From positions 124,001 to 188,000 of the forward strand of contig JAEWHP010000012.1 of the NCBI GenBank assembly GCA_023387735.1: DNA of 64,000 nucleotides, given 5' to 3'. This DNA comes from Pseudomonadota bacterium. Lineage in GTDB: Bacteria; Pseudomonadota; Alphaproteobacteria; Rhizobiales; Xanthobacteraceae. The translations under genes were made by a program, and so were the position numbers. Positions 1 through 7,158 of the stretch are shown piece after piece. Each line of letters begins with the position of its first letter. Within the stretch, counting starts at the first letter, position 1. The notes beneath the pieces were generated by a model. That model searched no databases. It saw nothing but the letters and a program-made list of their open reading frames with translations, and was not told the origin of the DNA.

Positions 1-110
1 CGCGCCTGCGCCTGGCCGACGAATTCCGACAGCGATTGCGGCCGCAACGCGGTGTCGCCGACATCGTCGGAACGCCGCTCGGGGGTGACGATGCGGGAGG
101 GTGTGTTCAC
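1..110 (-). CDS. ruvB: Holliday junction branch migration ATPase RuvB (5' end only)
   Basis: The first 36 codons of RuvB are present; the gene runs off the left edge. The N-terminus reads MNTPSRIVTPERRSDD and continues into LRPQSLSEFVGQ, the conserved RuvB opening before the AAA+ core. RuvB is the hexameric motor that drives branch migration with RuvA. The start is GTG at 108-110, and it overlaps the TGA of the upstream deaminase gene (GTGA), which suggests translational coupling. The Walker motifs lie outside the window. Confidence 0.93.
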   Translation of the reverse strand, partial: MNTPSRIVTPERRSDDVGDTALRPQSLSEFVGQAQA

Positions 111-526
111 TCGCTGCCCCGCCTGTATTTGTTGGGCAGCAGTTCGCCGATGCTCACGACTTTCGGCGCCTTGCCATTGTCGGGAACGATGACGCGCGCA
201 TTGGCGTCATAGTCGTGGATCAGTTCGCGGCAGATGCCGCAGGGCGAGACGACCGCGATCTTGCCGGGCTCGCCGGGCTTCGGATGACGCACGGCGACGA
301 TGGTCTCGATGCCGCGATCGCCGGTTTCGGTGATGGCGCGGCCGATGGCGATGGCCTCGGCGCAGACCGCGATCCGGCCGATATAGGCGTCGATATTCAC
401 GCCGGTGACGATACGGCCGTCGCGCGTCCGCATCGCCGCGCCAACTTCCTGCCAATCGTTGCGGTAGCGCTGGCTGATGGCCTCGGTGGCGCTCGCGATC
501 AGCTCTTCGTCGTCGTTACTCAGCAT
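107..526 (-). CDS. Blasticidin-S-deaminase-like cytidine deaminase
   Basis: About 139 residues of the cytidine deaminase fold. The zinc site is visible as CAE (Cys ligand plus catalytic Glu) and, about 35 residues later, SPCGICREL with the two further Cys ligands. The C-terminal stretch IVPDNGKAPKVVSIGELLP closely resembles the tail of blasticidin S deaminase, so this subgroup fits better than the classical Cdd that salvages cytidine. The substrate is unknown. The gene sits between ruvA and ruvB on the same strand, and its stop overlaps the ruvB start. I prefer the ATG at 526; a GTG at 538 would add four residues and has an AAGGA very close to it. Confidence 0.82.
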   Translation of the reverse strand: MLSNDDEELIASATEAISQRYRNDWQEVGAAMRTRDGRIVTGVNIDAYIGRIAVCAEAIAIGRAITETGDRGIETIVAVRHPKPGEPGKIAVVSPCGICRELIHDYDANARVIVPDNGKAPKVVSIGELLPNKYRRGSE

Positions 527-572
527 GGTGGAAAACACATTCCTTGTCAGTCAGCGCCCGGCCGGCGGCAGT

Positions 573-1190
573 CTACTTCGCCAGTTCCTTCAGGCCCAGC
601 CGGATCAATTGCGCCGTCTCGGCATTTTCGCCGGCACTGCGCGAGGCGGATGCTATGGCGGCGGCCGCCTGCGGCTGGCCGTAGCCGAGATTGACCAGCG
701 CGGAAATCGCATCCGTGACCGGGCGCGGCGCGCGCTGGTCGTCGATCGCGCCGGCGAGATGCACCACCGCCGGATCGACATTGGCGAACGCAGGCGCCTT
801 GTCCTTCAATTCGGTGACGATGCGCTCCGCGACTTTCGGGCCGACGCCGGGCGTACGCGACACCGCAGCCTTGTCGCGCAGCGCAATCGCGTTGGCGAGT
901 TCGGCCGGCGGCAGCGTCGAGAGAACAGCCAATGCGACCTTGGCTCCGACGCCCTGCACCGTCTGCAGCAGGCGAAACCATTCGCGTTCGAGATCGCTGC
1001 GGAAGCCGAACAGCTTGATCTGGTCCTCGCGCACATGGGTTTCGATCGACAGCACCGCCGCCTCGCCGGGCGACGGCAGCGCCTGCAGCGTGCGCGACGC
1101 GCAATGCACCTGGTAGCCGACGCCGCCGACGTCGAGGATCACGTAGTCCTCGCCATAGGAATCGATCAGGCCTTTCAGTTTGCCGATCAT
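573..1190 (-). CDS. ruvA: Holliday junction branch migration complex subunit RuvA
   Basis: A full-length RuvA of 205 residues. The N-terminal OB fold starts MIGKLKGLIDSYGEDYVILD, the helix-hairpin-helix region includes LQTVQGVGAKVALAVLS and TPGVGPKVAERIV, and the C-terminal domain III (about 155-205, ALVNLGYGQPQA) contacts RuvB. RuvA clamps four-way junctions and loads RuvB rings. The ATG overlaps the ruvC stop by four bases (ATGA), so ruvC and ruvA are probably co-translated. The deaminase gene follows after about 46 bases and then ruvB, all on the minus strand. Confidence 0.97.
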   Translation of the reverse strand: MIGKLKGLIDSYGEDYVILDVGGVGYQVHCASRTLQALPSPGEAAVLSIETHVREDQIKLFGFRSDLEREWFRLLQTVQGVGAKVALAVLSTLPPAELANAIALRDKAAVSRTPGVGPKVAERIVTELKDKAPAFANVDPAVVHLAGAIDDQRAPRPVTDAISALVNLGYGQPQAAAAIASASRSAGENAETAQLIRLGLKELAK

Positions 1191-1714
1191 AGGCTGGCGA
1201 CCCTCAGCCGCAGCGCCACGCCGCCACGGTGGTGCGCGTGCGTGATCGCGATCGCCAGTGCATCGGCGGCATCGGCCGAGTTCGGCTCGGCCTTCGGCAG
1301 CAGGATCTTGAGCATGACCGCGATCTGGTTCTTGTCCGCATGTCCGGCGCCGACCACGGTCTTCTTGACCTGGTTGGGCGCATATTCCGCAACCGATATG
1401 CCGAACATTGCGGGCGCCAGCATGGCGACGCCGCGCGCCTGGCCAAGCTTCAGAGTGGCGACGCCGTCCTTGTTCACAAATGTCTGTTCCACCGCAGCCT
1501 CCGCCGGCCTGAAATCGCCGAGGACTGCGGCAAGCCCTTCATGAATGGCCAGCAGGCGGCGGGCCAGCGGCAGATCGCCCGGCGGCTCCACCGAACCGCA
1601 GCCGACGAAGGCGAGCCGGTTGCCCTCGCTCTCGATCACGCCCCAGCCGGTGCGGCGCAGGCCGGGATCGATGCCGATGATGCGGACGGGTTGGCGAATC
1701 GATACAGGTGTCAT
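1187..1714 (-). CDS. ruvC: Crossover junction endodeoxyribonuclease RuvC
   Basis: A 175-residue resolvase that cuts Holliday junctions, completing the RuvABC set. Acidic catalytic residues are visible: D16 in IGIDPG, E76 in AVEQTF, and D148/D151 in the C-terminal SADAADALAIA; a conserved His lies in GAGHADKNQ. I chose the ATG at 1714 (MTPVSIRQPVRIIGIDPG) because it places the IGIDPG motif at the usual distance from the N-terminus. The frame is open to 1801, but the extra residues are not RuvC-like and approach a repeat element. It is the first gene of the ruv cluster. Confidence 0.96.
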   Translation of the reverse strand: MTPVSIRQPVRIIGIDPGLRRTGWGVIESEGNRLAFVGCGSVEPPGDLPLARRLLAIHEGLAAVLGDFRPAEAAVEQTFVNKDGVATLKLGQARGVAMLAPAMFGISVAEYAPNQVKKTVVGAGHADKNQIAVMLKILLPKAEPNSADAADALAIAITHAHHRGGVALRLRVASL

Positions 1715-1804
1715 GGCGTAGTGATAACGCCAGAGGGGCATGAACGAAACATAAAGAGAACGGAAATCCCCTGCCAAGGGATTGTCGTGCCGCACGCTCA
1801 CCTC

Positions 1805-1903
1805 GTCATCCCCGCGGAAGCGGGGATCCAGTACGCCGAGACTTCTCGGCCCAAGCTGAGGCCTCTGGAATACTGGATCGCCCGGTCAAGCCGGGCGACG
1901 ACA
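1805..1903. repeat. Intergenic palindromic repeat, family A
   Basis: Two imperfect hairpin arms, GTCATCCCCGCGGAAGCGGG...GATCCAGTA and TACTGGATCGCCCGGTC...GGGCGACGAC, face each other around a short spacer. Related copies occur at 6175-6294 and 48921-49020. It lies between ruvC and yebC. Confidence 0.8.
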
Positions 1904-1934
1904 GTGGAGTGTGGAGAGACGCGCCGGAGACCGA

Positions 1935-2681
1935 TCACCCGCCCATCTTGGCGACCAGCGCGTCGGAAATCTCGAAATTGGCGTAGACGTTCTGGACGTC
2001 GTCGTGCTCGTTCAGGAGATCCATCAGCTTCAGGAGCTTCTCGCCGGTGTCGTCGTCGACAGCGATCGTGTTTTGCGGCTTCCAGGTCAGCGCCGCCTTG
2101 CGGGCTTCGCCGAATTTCGCTTCCAGCGCCTTGGCGACTTCGCGAAAGGTTTCCTGCGAGGCGTAGATCTCATGGCCGCTTTCGCTTGATATCACGTCGT
2201 CGGCGCCGGCCTCGATCGCCGCATCCAGCATCGCGTCGTCGGAAGCGACACTTGAGTCGTATTCGATGATGCCGGTGCGGTCGAACATGAAGGCGACCGA
2301 ACCGGTTTCGCCGAGATTGCCGCCGGACTTGGAGAAGAAGGAGCGGATGTCGGAGGCGGCGCGGTTGCGGTTGTCGGTCAGCGCCTCGACGATCACGGCG
2401 ACGCCGCCGGGGCCGTAGCCCTCGTAGCGGATTTCGTCGTAGCTCTCGCTTTCGCCGCCGGTCGCCTTCTTGATGGCGCGCTCGATATTGTCCTTCGGCA
2501 TGTTCTCCTGGCGCGCCGCGATCACGGCCGCGCGTAGCCGCGGGTTCATCGCGGGGTCCGGGGTTCCGAGCTTGGCCGCGACCGTGATTTCCCGCGCCAG
2601 CTTGCCGAACAGTTTTGACTTCTGGGCATCCTGCTTGCCCTTGCGGTGCATGATGTTCTTGAACTGGGAATGGCCGGCCAT
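1935..2681 (-). CDS. YebC/PmpR-family protein (TACO1 family)
   Basis: A 248-residue member of the YebC/PmpR/TACO1 family. Members are described as transcriptional regulators (PmpR) or as factors that relieve ribosome stalling at proline stretches. Diagnostic sequence is present: N-terminal AGHSQFKNIMHRKGKQDA, then DPAMNPRLRAAVIAARQENM and YEGYGPGGVAVIVEALTDN. The length is typical. I chose the ATG at 2681 because MAGHSQFKN is the usual N-terminus; 26 further upstream codons are open but not family-like. It lies upstream of ruvC on the same strand, a common arrangement, though a repeat of about 100 bases separates them. Confidence 0.95.
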   Translation of the reverse strand: MAGHSQFKNIMHRKGKQDAQKSKLFGKLAREITVAAKLGTPDPAMNPRLRAAVIAARQENMPKDNIERAIKKATGGESESYDEIRYEGYGPGGVAVIVEALTDNRNRAASDIRSFFSKSGGNLGETGSVAFMFDRTGIIEYDSSVASDDAMLDAAIEAGADDVISSESGHEIYASQETFREVAKALEAKFGEARKAALTWKPQNTIAVDDDTGEKLLKLMDLLNEHDDVQNVYANFEISDALVAKMGG

Positions 2682-2883
2682 GCAGCGCTCTCTGGGGTTC
2701 GTCCGGGAGGAAATGGGGGTGAATCGCGGCCTTATAGGCCGGCAATCGGGCGAAATCAAAGATTTGCGGCCGGCCCGGCTACTAAAGTAGCTCCCGTCCG
2801 CCGGAATATCAGGCAGTTGTTAACCCTGATTTCATGCTCGGATGAGAAGATGTTCCACCCTTCCTCAACTTTCAAGAGATGCC

Positions 2884-4647
2884 ATGGCGCTCGGTTTGTT
2901 CAAGAAGCAGGTGCCGCAAACCACCGCGCCTGCCGCGGAAGTCACGGCTGTGCAGGCTCCGGCCACGACCGAGACCGCCGAGGGCGATTCCGCCCGGGAG
3001 ATCCTTGAGCTCCTGGACCTCGAACTTGGCGCGATGATCCGCCAGCTGGAACGCGCCGCCAATTCGGTCGCCGGTGGCGCTGAGGCGACCGCGGCGACGC
3101 TATCAACCATCCGCAAGCGCACCGACGCGCTGACCGGCCGGACTGCCGCCGCCCAGGGCACGGCGACGACCTTTTCGCATGCCGCCGACAAGTTCACCGA
3201 TTCGGCGCAGGGCATCGGCAGCCAGGTCCGCGACGCCGGCAAGCTCGCCGACCAGGCGGGCGAGGCCGCGCGCGAAGCCAGCGCCAATGTGGACCGCCTG
3301 CGGGAATCCTCGGCGGCGATCGGCAACGTCGTCAATCTGATCGCGCAGATCGCGCGGCAGACGACGCTGCTGGCGCTCAATTCCACCATCGAGGCCGCGC
3401 GCGCCGGCGAGGCCGGGCGCGGTTTCGCCGTGGTCGCCACCGAGGTGAAGGCACTGGCGGTGCAGACCCAGGACGCCACCAAGGAAATCACCAGGAAGAT
3501 CGAGGCGCTGCAGCGCGACGCCGCAGGCTCGGTCGATGCCGTGCACCGCATTTCTCAGGCGATCGAAGCGATCCGTCCGGTGTTCGAGAACGTCAACGGC
3601 GCGGTCGCCGAGCAGAACGCGACCACCGGCGAGATGGCCGACAACGCGGCTTCCGCCTCCAGCTTCATCGCCTCGGTCGGCGACAGCGCGACCGAGATCG
3701 ACAGCGCAGCGAGGGAAGCCGAAGCGCACGGCGAAACCGTCGCCAAGGCCGGGCGCGCGGTGACGACTTTTGCGCAGAAGTTGAAGTCGCGCTGCGCCGT
3801 GCTGCTGCGGCAGGGAGAGAAGGACGGCGACCGCTACGAGCGCCGCAAGGACGACAGGCTGCCTTGCAGCCTCAAGATCGAGATCACCTCGCCGCGCGGG
3901 ACGATATCGGCACCGGTCTACGAAATTTCCAGGGGCGGCATTCTGGTCAGCGGGCGTGATGCGGAAGCGCTGGCGCAGGGCCAGAGCTTCAACGCCGTTC
4001 TGGAGCATGTCGGCGCCTGCCGGATCCGCATCGTCCAGCGCTCCAAGGCGGGTACGCACGCGCAGTTCGAGCGGCCGGATACCGCGTTGATGGAGAAGAT
4101 CGAAGACCGGCTGTGGGGGATCCAGGACGACAACACCGAAGCCGTCACCCGCGCGATGGAAGCCGGCGCCGCGTTGACCAAGATCTTCGAGAATGCCGTG
4201 GCCAGCGGCGCGATCTCGATCGAGGACATGTTTGACACCGACTATGTCGAGATCGCCGGCAGCGACCCCGTGCAGTATCGCACCAGGATCCTGGACTGGG
4301 CCGATCGCGCGCTGCCGCCGTTCCAGGAAGCCTTCCTCGCCAAAGACCCGCGGATGGCGTTCTGCGCGATGATCGACCGCAACGGCTATTTGCCCGTGCA
4401 CAACAAGATCTATTCACACCCGCAGCGGCCGGGCGACGTCACCTGGAACACCGCCAATTGCCGCAACCGCCGCATCTTCAACGATCCGGCCGGCCTTGCC
4501 GCCGGACGTAACCAGCGCGCCTACCTGATCCAGAGCTACGCCCGCGACATGGGCAACGGCAACACCGTGATGATGCGCGAGATCGACGTGCCGGTCCGCG
4601 TCAAGGGCCGCCACTGGGGCGGCTTCCGTACGGCGTATCGGCTCTGA
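2884..4647 (+). CDS. Soluble methyl-accepting chemotaxis protein with PilZ domain
   Basis: A 587-residue protein with no convincing membrane segment, so a cytoplasmic receptor is likely. The signalling domain covers about residues 40-305, and the highly conserved hairpin tip (NSTIEAARAGEAGRGFAVVA) is near residue 165. A PilZ-like domain follows at about 318-410 (YERRKDDRLPCSLKIEI, then EISRGGILVSG), which may bind c-di-GMP. The last 160 residues form a globular domain (DTDYVEIAGSDPVQYRTR, NRRIFNDPAGLAAGRNQ) that also ends other alphaproteobacterial receptors. I chose the ATG at 2884, with AAGAGA just upstream; an earlier ATG at 2842 is possible. No che genes are nearby. Confidence 0.9.
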   Translation: MALGLFKKQVPQTTAPAAEVTAVQAPATTETAEGDSAREILELLDLELGAMIRQLERAANSVAGGAEATAATLSTIRKRTDALTGRTAAAQGTATTFSHAADKFTDSAQGIGSQVRDAGKLADQAGEAAREASANVDRLRESSAAIGNVVNLIAQIARQTTLLALNSTIEAARAGEAGRGFAVVATEVKALAVQTQDATKEITRKIEALQRDAAGSVDAVHRISQAIEAIRPVFENVNGAVAEQNATTGEMADNAASASSFIASVGDSATEIDSAAREAEAHGETVAKAGRAVTTFAQKLKSRCAVLLRQGEKDGDRYERRKDDRLPCSLKIEITSPRGTISAPVYEISRGGILVSGRDAEALAQGQSFNAVLEHVGACRIRIVQRSKAGTHAQFERPDTALMEKIEDRLWGIQDDNTEAVTRAMEAGAALTKIFENAVASGAISIEDMFDTDYVEIAGSDPVQYRTRILDWADRALPPFQEAFLAKDPRMAFCAMIDRNGYLPVHNKIYSHPQRPGDVTWNTANCRNRRIFNDPAGLAAGRNQRAYLIQSYARDMGNGNTVMMREIDVPVRVKGRHWGGFRTAYRL

Positions 4648-4654
4648 TCAGCTA

Positions 4655-4755
4655 TAGCGTTTTCGAGCGAAGTGGGTACCGGTTCGCGTGAAGAAAACGC
4701 GTCAAAACTAGAAGCTAGAGCTTCGGTTCTGATTCAATCAGAACCGATGCTCTAA
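4655..4755. repeat. Rhizobiales-type intergenic repeat ending in a long hairpin
   Basis: Contains GTGGGTACCGGTTCGCGTG followed by AAGAAAACGCGTCAAA, a motif commonly repeated between genes in Rhizobiales. It occupies the space between the convergent receptor gene and ymdB-like gene. Confidence 0.7.
4717..4753. terminator. Candidate bidirectional hairpin terminator
   Basis: A perfect ten-base-pair stem, CGGTTCTGAT/ATCAGAACCG with a TCA loop, is extended by AGAGC/GCTCT after a two-base internal loop. It lies between two convergent genes and overlaps the stop codon of the minus-strand gene. It has no long T run, so it may act through the stem alone or protect mRNA ends. Confidence 0.55.
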
Positions 4756-5576
4756 TTCGACCAGAACCCCGGCGTCGCAGGCTCCAGCCTGCCGCCGACC
4801 CGCACCGGTGCGACGCGCAACGCGAGGCCGGTGGCATCGTCGGTCTCGACCGCGACGCCGCTCAGCGTGGCTGCGCCGGCGGCCGGTTCGAATCGGCCCG
4901 ACGGGATGCCGGTCGTGAACCGCCGCAGCGGCTCTTCCTTCTGCATGCCGATGACCGAGTCGTAATCGCCGGTCATCCCGGCGTCGGTCATGTAGGCGGT
5001 GCCGCCGGCGAGGATCTGGTGGTCGGCGGTCGGCACATGGGTGTGGGTGCCGACGACAAGGCTGGCACGGCCGTCGCAGAAATACCCGATGCCCTGCTTC
5101 TCGCTCGACGCCTCGCCGTGAAAATCGACCACGACCGCGTCCGCCGCCTCGCGCAGCGGACAGGCTTCGAGCTCGCGGTTCAGGATCGCAAACGGATCGT
5201 CGAACGGCGTCATGAAGACGCGGCCGATGGCGTTGATCACGAGCGCACGCTTGCCGTTCTTGGTATCGACCAGGGCCGCGCCGCGGCCCGGCGTTCCCTT
5301 TGGGAAATTCGCAGGCCGCACCAGCTTCGGCGCGCGCTCGATGAACACCAGCGCCTCGCGCTGATCCCAGGCATGATTGCCGAGCGTGACGGCGTCGGCG
5401 CCGGCATCGAGGAATTCCTGATAGATCGCCTCGGTGATGCCGAAGCCGCCGGCGGAATTCTCGCCATTGACGACGACGAGGTCGAGTTTCCAGTCGCGGA
5501 CCATGCCAGGCAGGTGCTCCGAAATCGCGGTGCGCCCTGCCCGGCCGACCACGTCACCGACGAAAAGAATTCGCAA
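4752..5576 (-). CDS. YmdB-family metallophosphoesterase
   Basis: A 274-residue calcineurin-like phosphoesterase of the TIGR00282/YmdB family; characterised members hydrolyse 2',3'-cyclic nucleotides. The metal-binding motifs are in order: GDVVGR at the N-terminus (D8), VVNGENSAGG, TLGNHAWDQ, VVDFHGEASSEK and GTHTHVPTAD. Length and motif spacing match the family. It follows the formyltetrahydrofolate cyclo-ligase gene by four bases on the same strand and is probably co-transcribed with it. The TAG stop lies inside the downstream hairpin. Confidence 0.93.
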   Translation of the reverse strand: MRILFVGDVVGRAGRTAISEHLPGMVRDWKLDLVVVNGENSAGGFGITEAIYQEFLDAGADAVTLGNHAWDQREALVFIERAPKLVRPANFPKGTPGRGAALVDTKNGKRALVINAIGRVFMTPFDDPFAILNRELEACPLREAADAVVVDFHGEASSEKQGIGYFCDGRASLVVGTHTHVPTADHQILAGGTAYMTDAGMTGDYDSVIGMQKEEPLRRFTTGIPSGRFEPAAGAATLSGVAVETDDATGLALRVAPVRVGGRLEPATPGFWSN

Positions 5577-5580
5577 AGTT

Positions 5581-6156
5581 TCAACTCCGGAAATCGAACA
5601 TTTTCTTTTCCGTTAGCACATAATTCAGTGCCACGTCGTGCGGCAGCGCAGGAACGGCTTTAATTTCCTGTACGGCGAATGCAACGCCAACGGCCGTAAT
5701 GGCTTTGGTCTTGCGCAGATGGGCGAGCGTATAATCGTAGTGCCCCGCGCCGTAGCCGATGCGATGCCCCTGACGGTCGAACGCCGCCAGCGGCACCAGC
5801 ATGATATCGGGCACCAGTTCCTGGGCTGCGGGCGACGGCTCGAGGATGCCGAGCGGTCCGAGCATCAGCCGGTCGTCAGGCGACCATGCGCGAAACGCCA
5901 GCGATTTTCCACGCGACAATACCGCCGGCAGCGCCAGCCTTGCGCCCTGCTCTGCGAGCCTCCGCATCAAGGGCCCGGGATCGATCTCGTTGCGGATCGG
6001 CGAGTATCCGGAGACGACGACGCCGGGCAGAATCGCGAACGGCAGGCCGCGCTTCGCCAAGGCTTGCGCAGCCGCCGCGCGCTGCGCGTCGCTCAACGCC
6101 TCGCGCTTGGCCAGCGCGGCGGTGCGGAGATCGGCCTTGGAGGGGATTGCCGTCAT
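5581..6156 (-). CDS. 5-formyltetrahydrofolate cyclo-ligase
   Basis: A 191-residue enzyme (Fau/YgfA/MTHFS family) that uses ATP to convert 5-formyltetrahydrofolate to 5,10-methenyltetrahydrofolate. Visible features are the N-terminal SKADLRTAALAKREALS, the substrate region YSPIRNEIDP and the nucleotide site GHRIGYGAGHYD. I start at the ATG at 6156; the frame stays open upstream but enters a repeat. The gene lies just downstream of the 6S RNA gene, as in many proteobacteria (zapA - 6S - fau). Confidence 0.94.
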   Translation of the reverse strand: MTAIPSKADLRTAALAKREALSDAQRAAAAQALAKRGLPFAILPGVVVSGYSPIRNEIDPGPLMRRLAEQGARLALPAVLSRGKSLAFRAWSPDDRLMLGPLGILEPSPAAQELVPDIMLVPLAAFDRQGHRIGYGAGHYDYTLAHLRKTKAITAVGVAFAVQEIKAVPALPHDVALNYVLTEKKMFDFRS

Positions 6157-6174
6157 GCGGGATCTTGTTCTGCC

Positions 6175-6294
6175 GTCATCGTCCGCCTTGTGCGCAATTG
6201 CGCACTGGGGCGGACGATCCAGTATTCCAGAAACGTTCGCACTCAAACTGCGGAGGCCGCGGCGTACTGGATACCCGCTTTCGCGGGTACGACG
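6175..6294. repeat. Intergenic palindromic repeat, family A
   Basis: Starts GTCATCGTCCGCC and contains CGATCCAGTATTCCAG and CGTACTGGATACCCGC followed by GCGGGTACGACG. It is the same two-arm design as 1805-1903 and 48921-49020. It separates fau from the 3' end of the 6S RNA gene. Confidence 0.75.
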
Positions 6295-6326
6295 AACGCG
6301 CGAGGTAGGACACGAGAGGACGTGGC

Positions 6327-6501
6327 AAAAAGAAACGAAGTGCGAGGCCGCGATCGCCGTTGAAGCACTCGATCCCGGAGTTCCCTACGAAAGTAGGTGG
6401 GCACCATATGTCCGGGTCCACGGACCCGGCCAGGGACAGTTCCCTAAAGGATCGATAAGGCCCCGGGGATATATGGCTCCTGACGCACGACGCAGCTTCG
6501 C
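6327..6501 (-). ncRNA. ssrS: 6S RNA
   Basis: Position and structure both fit 6S RNA, the promoter mimic that sequesters sigma70 RNA polymerase. The predicted minus-strand transcript of about 174 bases closes with CGAAG/CTTCG and TGCG/CGCA near its ends, followed by a T-rich run that would serve as terminator. Internal stems include UCGAUCC/GGAUCGA, an AGGGA/UCCCU hairpin, the apical stem CCGGGUCC/GGACCCGG and the side hairpin CCUAC-UUUC-GUAGG. The gene sits between zapA and fau, the classic 6S location. No covariance search was run, so the ends are estimates. Confidence 0.78.
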
Positions 6502-6507
6502 AAGACC

Positions 6508-6537
6508 AATGTAAGCGCTACGGATGGAAACTGCCAG
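6508..6537 (-). promoter_or_regulatory. Predicted sigma70 promoter of the 6S RNA gene
   Basis: On the minus strand CTGGCA and TACATT are separated by 18 bases, and the -10 element lies about seven bases before the predicted 5' end of the 6S transcript. Confidence 0.5.
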
Positions 6538-6574
6538 CCGAGATCGCTTGCACACACCCCAAGATTGCACTCAA

Positions 6575-6643
6575 CTTCACCCTCCCCTGGAGGGGGAGGG
6601 TCGCTTTCATCGGGCAAAGCCCGATGCAAGCGGAGTGGGGTGA
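6575..6643 (+). repeat. Left inverted element flanking the DUF559 gene
   Basis: Structure: CTTCACCCTCCCC, TGGA, GGGGGAGGGTCG, a short hairpin around CATCGGGC/GCCCGATG, then GAGTGGGGTGA. The same design occurs in inverted orientation at 7067-7137 on the far side of the DUF559 gene. Confidence 0.8.
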
Positions 6644-6665
6644 TCTCTCCGCGAGCGAGATAGAA

Positions 6666-7062
6666 ATGGTGTCAACAGCTATCCGCCGCGCTGCGGCAAA
6701 GAAGCTGCGGTCCAATACGACGCCGCACGAGCGTATCTTTTGGCGTGCGCTGAAGGAGCTGCCGATCGAAGGCACACATTTCCGGCGACAAGCGCCGATC
6801 GGTCCATATGTCGTGGATTTCTTCTGCCCAGCGAAGAAACTAATCCATCGAACTCGATGGCGGGCATCATAATGAGGATGCAACAGCTGAGCGCGATAGT
6901 GAAAGGCAGGCATGGCTGGAGCAGCAGGGATACAAGGTCATTCGCTTCTGGAATTCGGAGATTTCCAGCGAACTCAATGCGGTGATGGAGAGGATTTATG
7001 TTGAGCTGTATAGCGCGCGCGAAGCTGACGCCACTCCACTGAAACACCACCGACGACGATAG
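6666..7062 (+). pseudogene. DUF559 (Vsr-like endonuclease fold) gene broken by a one-base frameshift
   Basis: The first frame gives MVSTAIRRAAAKKLRSNTTP and continues through ERIFWRALKEL, FRRQAPIGPYVVDFFCP and AKKLI, then goes out of frame. If the second C of AATCCATCG (6845/6846) is skipped, the protein continues as IELDGGHHNEDATAERDSER, AWLEQQGYKVIRFWNSEI and ends at a TAG at 7060-7062. Together these make a complete DUF559 protein of about 131 residues, including the nuclease-like FRRQ...VDFFC...ELDGGHH core. The gene exactly fills the space between two inverted repeat elements. Whether the frameshift is real, programmed or a sequencing error cannot be told from the sequence. Confidence 0.85.
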
Positions 7063-7066
7063 TCTG

Positions 7067-7137
7067 TCACCCCGCCCCGTCTCACATCGAGCTACGCTCC
7101 ATGTGAGACGACCCGCCCCCTCGAGGGGCGGGTGAAG
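7067..7137 (-). repeat. Right inverted element flanking the DUF559 gene
   Basis: Read on the minus strand: CTTCACCCGCCCC, TCGA, GGGGGCGGGTCG, a hairpin TCTCACAT/ATGTGAGA, then GGGGCGGGGTGA. It matches the left element at 6575-6643 segment by segment and is inverted relative to it. Confidence 0.8.
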
Positions 7138-7158
7138 AGCGCCAGCGCCACCGTCGCC

